64,000 bases of DNA, from positions 1,955,501 to 2,019,500 of the forward strand of contig CAUEEP010000724.1 of NCBI GenBank assembly GCA_958450365.1. Reading direction: 5' to 3'. The notes beneath the pieces are model-generated. The model did not search any database, was not told the DNA's origin, and saw only the letters and a program-made list of their open reading frames with translations. This document shows positions 63,741-64,000 of this stretch, piece after piece. Every line of letters begins with the position of its first letter. Position 1 is the first letter of the stretch. Made by a program: the position numbers and the translations under genes. Origin of the DNA: Mesorhabditis belari. Lineage: Eukaryota > Nematoda > Chromadorea > Rhabditida > Rhabditidae.

Positions 63741-64000
63741 GTTCATAATAATTGTTAATTTACAAGAAATATTATTCACTTAAAAACTTGTCTTTTCTGC
63801 TCTTGTCTGTCTTAAAAAAATAACTTTAACTTGTTGCGATAATTATGGCGCACCCTGTCCATACATTTTTTATTTTGAAAAGCATTTTCGTTCAACACCT
63901 GCTGAAGCTTGTTGAGATCTCTGACTCATCAACTGAATCGTGCCTGGTCGACCTTTTTGGGCTTCAGAAATTTCGCTCCCTAAAATAAAAAAAAAATTTG

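Overview
The window reads as nematode nuclear DNA. Exons are short, many introns are 40-60 bp with GT...AG borders and TTTCAG-type acceptors, and Tc1/Tc3/mariner-type transposon remains are everywhere. There is an interstitial tract of the nematode telomere hexamer, and the recognisable genes (insulin/IGF receptor, four-disulfide insulin-like peptide, ShKT, C-type lectin) fit a rhabditid-like worm. I cannot name the species. Almost all genes here are interrupted, so long uninterrupted reading frames are poor guides; most of the longest ones are translations of minisatellites. I built the gene models by joining frames across splice sites by eye.

Layout. 1-5.5 kb: a ShKT exon (minus), an 11-bp minisatellite, a small secreted-protein start (minus) inside an inverted promoter duplication, and a mariner fragment. 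5.6-9.4 kb: a foldback element followed by an unrecognised spliced gene (plus) for a single-pass membrane protein. 10.2-15.5 kb: inverted segmental duplications around a complete insulin-like peptide gene (14355-14817, plus) and an orphan insulin A-chain copy (11021-11149, minus). Between them a Tc3-like transposon sits inside a MITE. 16.5-19.1 kb: C-type lectin exons (minus) and two plausible exons of an unknown gene (plus). 20.9-39.1 kb: a DAF-2/insulin-receptor-like tyrosine kinase gene (minus, about 39 exons, about 1,500 codons). It has a coding minisatellite at its C-terminus and introns loaded with transposons. 39-43 kb: decayed repeats. 43.5-49.9 kb: a large inverted repeat whose arms each carry an almost identical three-exon gene for a six-cysteine secreted peptide. 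Its spacer holds tRNA-Thr(AGT), tRNA-Cys(GCA), minisatellites and the telomere-like tract. 50-57.9 kb: MITEs, tRNA-like fragments and an integrase-bearing element. 58-59.1 kb: an unrecognised spliced gene (plus). 59.75-62.66 kb: two exons (minus) of a SleB-like cell-wall-hydrolase domain split by an intron with three minisatellites. The window ends in a decayed Tc1-like transposase.

How the pieces fit. The main biological point is that a candidate insulin-like ligand gene lies about 6 kb from the 3' end of an insulin-receptor gene. The receptor keeps its ligand-binding domains, furin site, NPEY motif and kinase signature, but ends in a proline-rich repeat tail in which I see no YxxM motif. 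Other secreted or defence-type proteins (six-Cys peptides, C-type lectin, ShKT, possible protease, SleB-like hydrolase) are scattered around it. Whether ligand and receptor function as a pair cannot be told from sequence.
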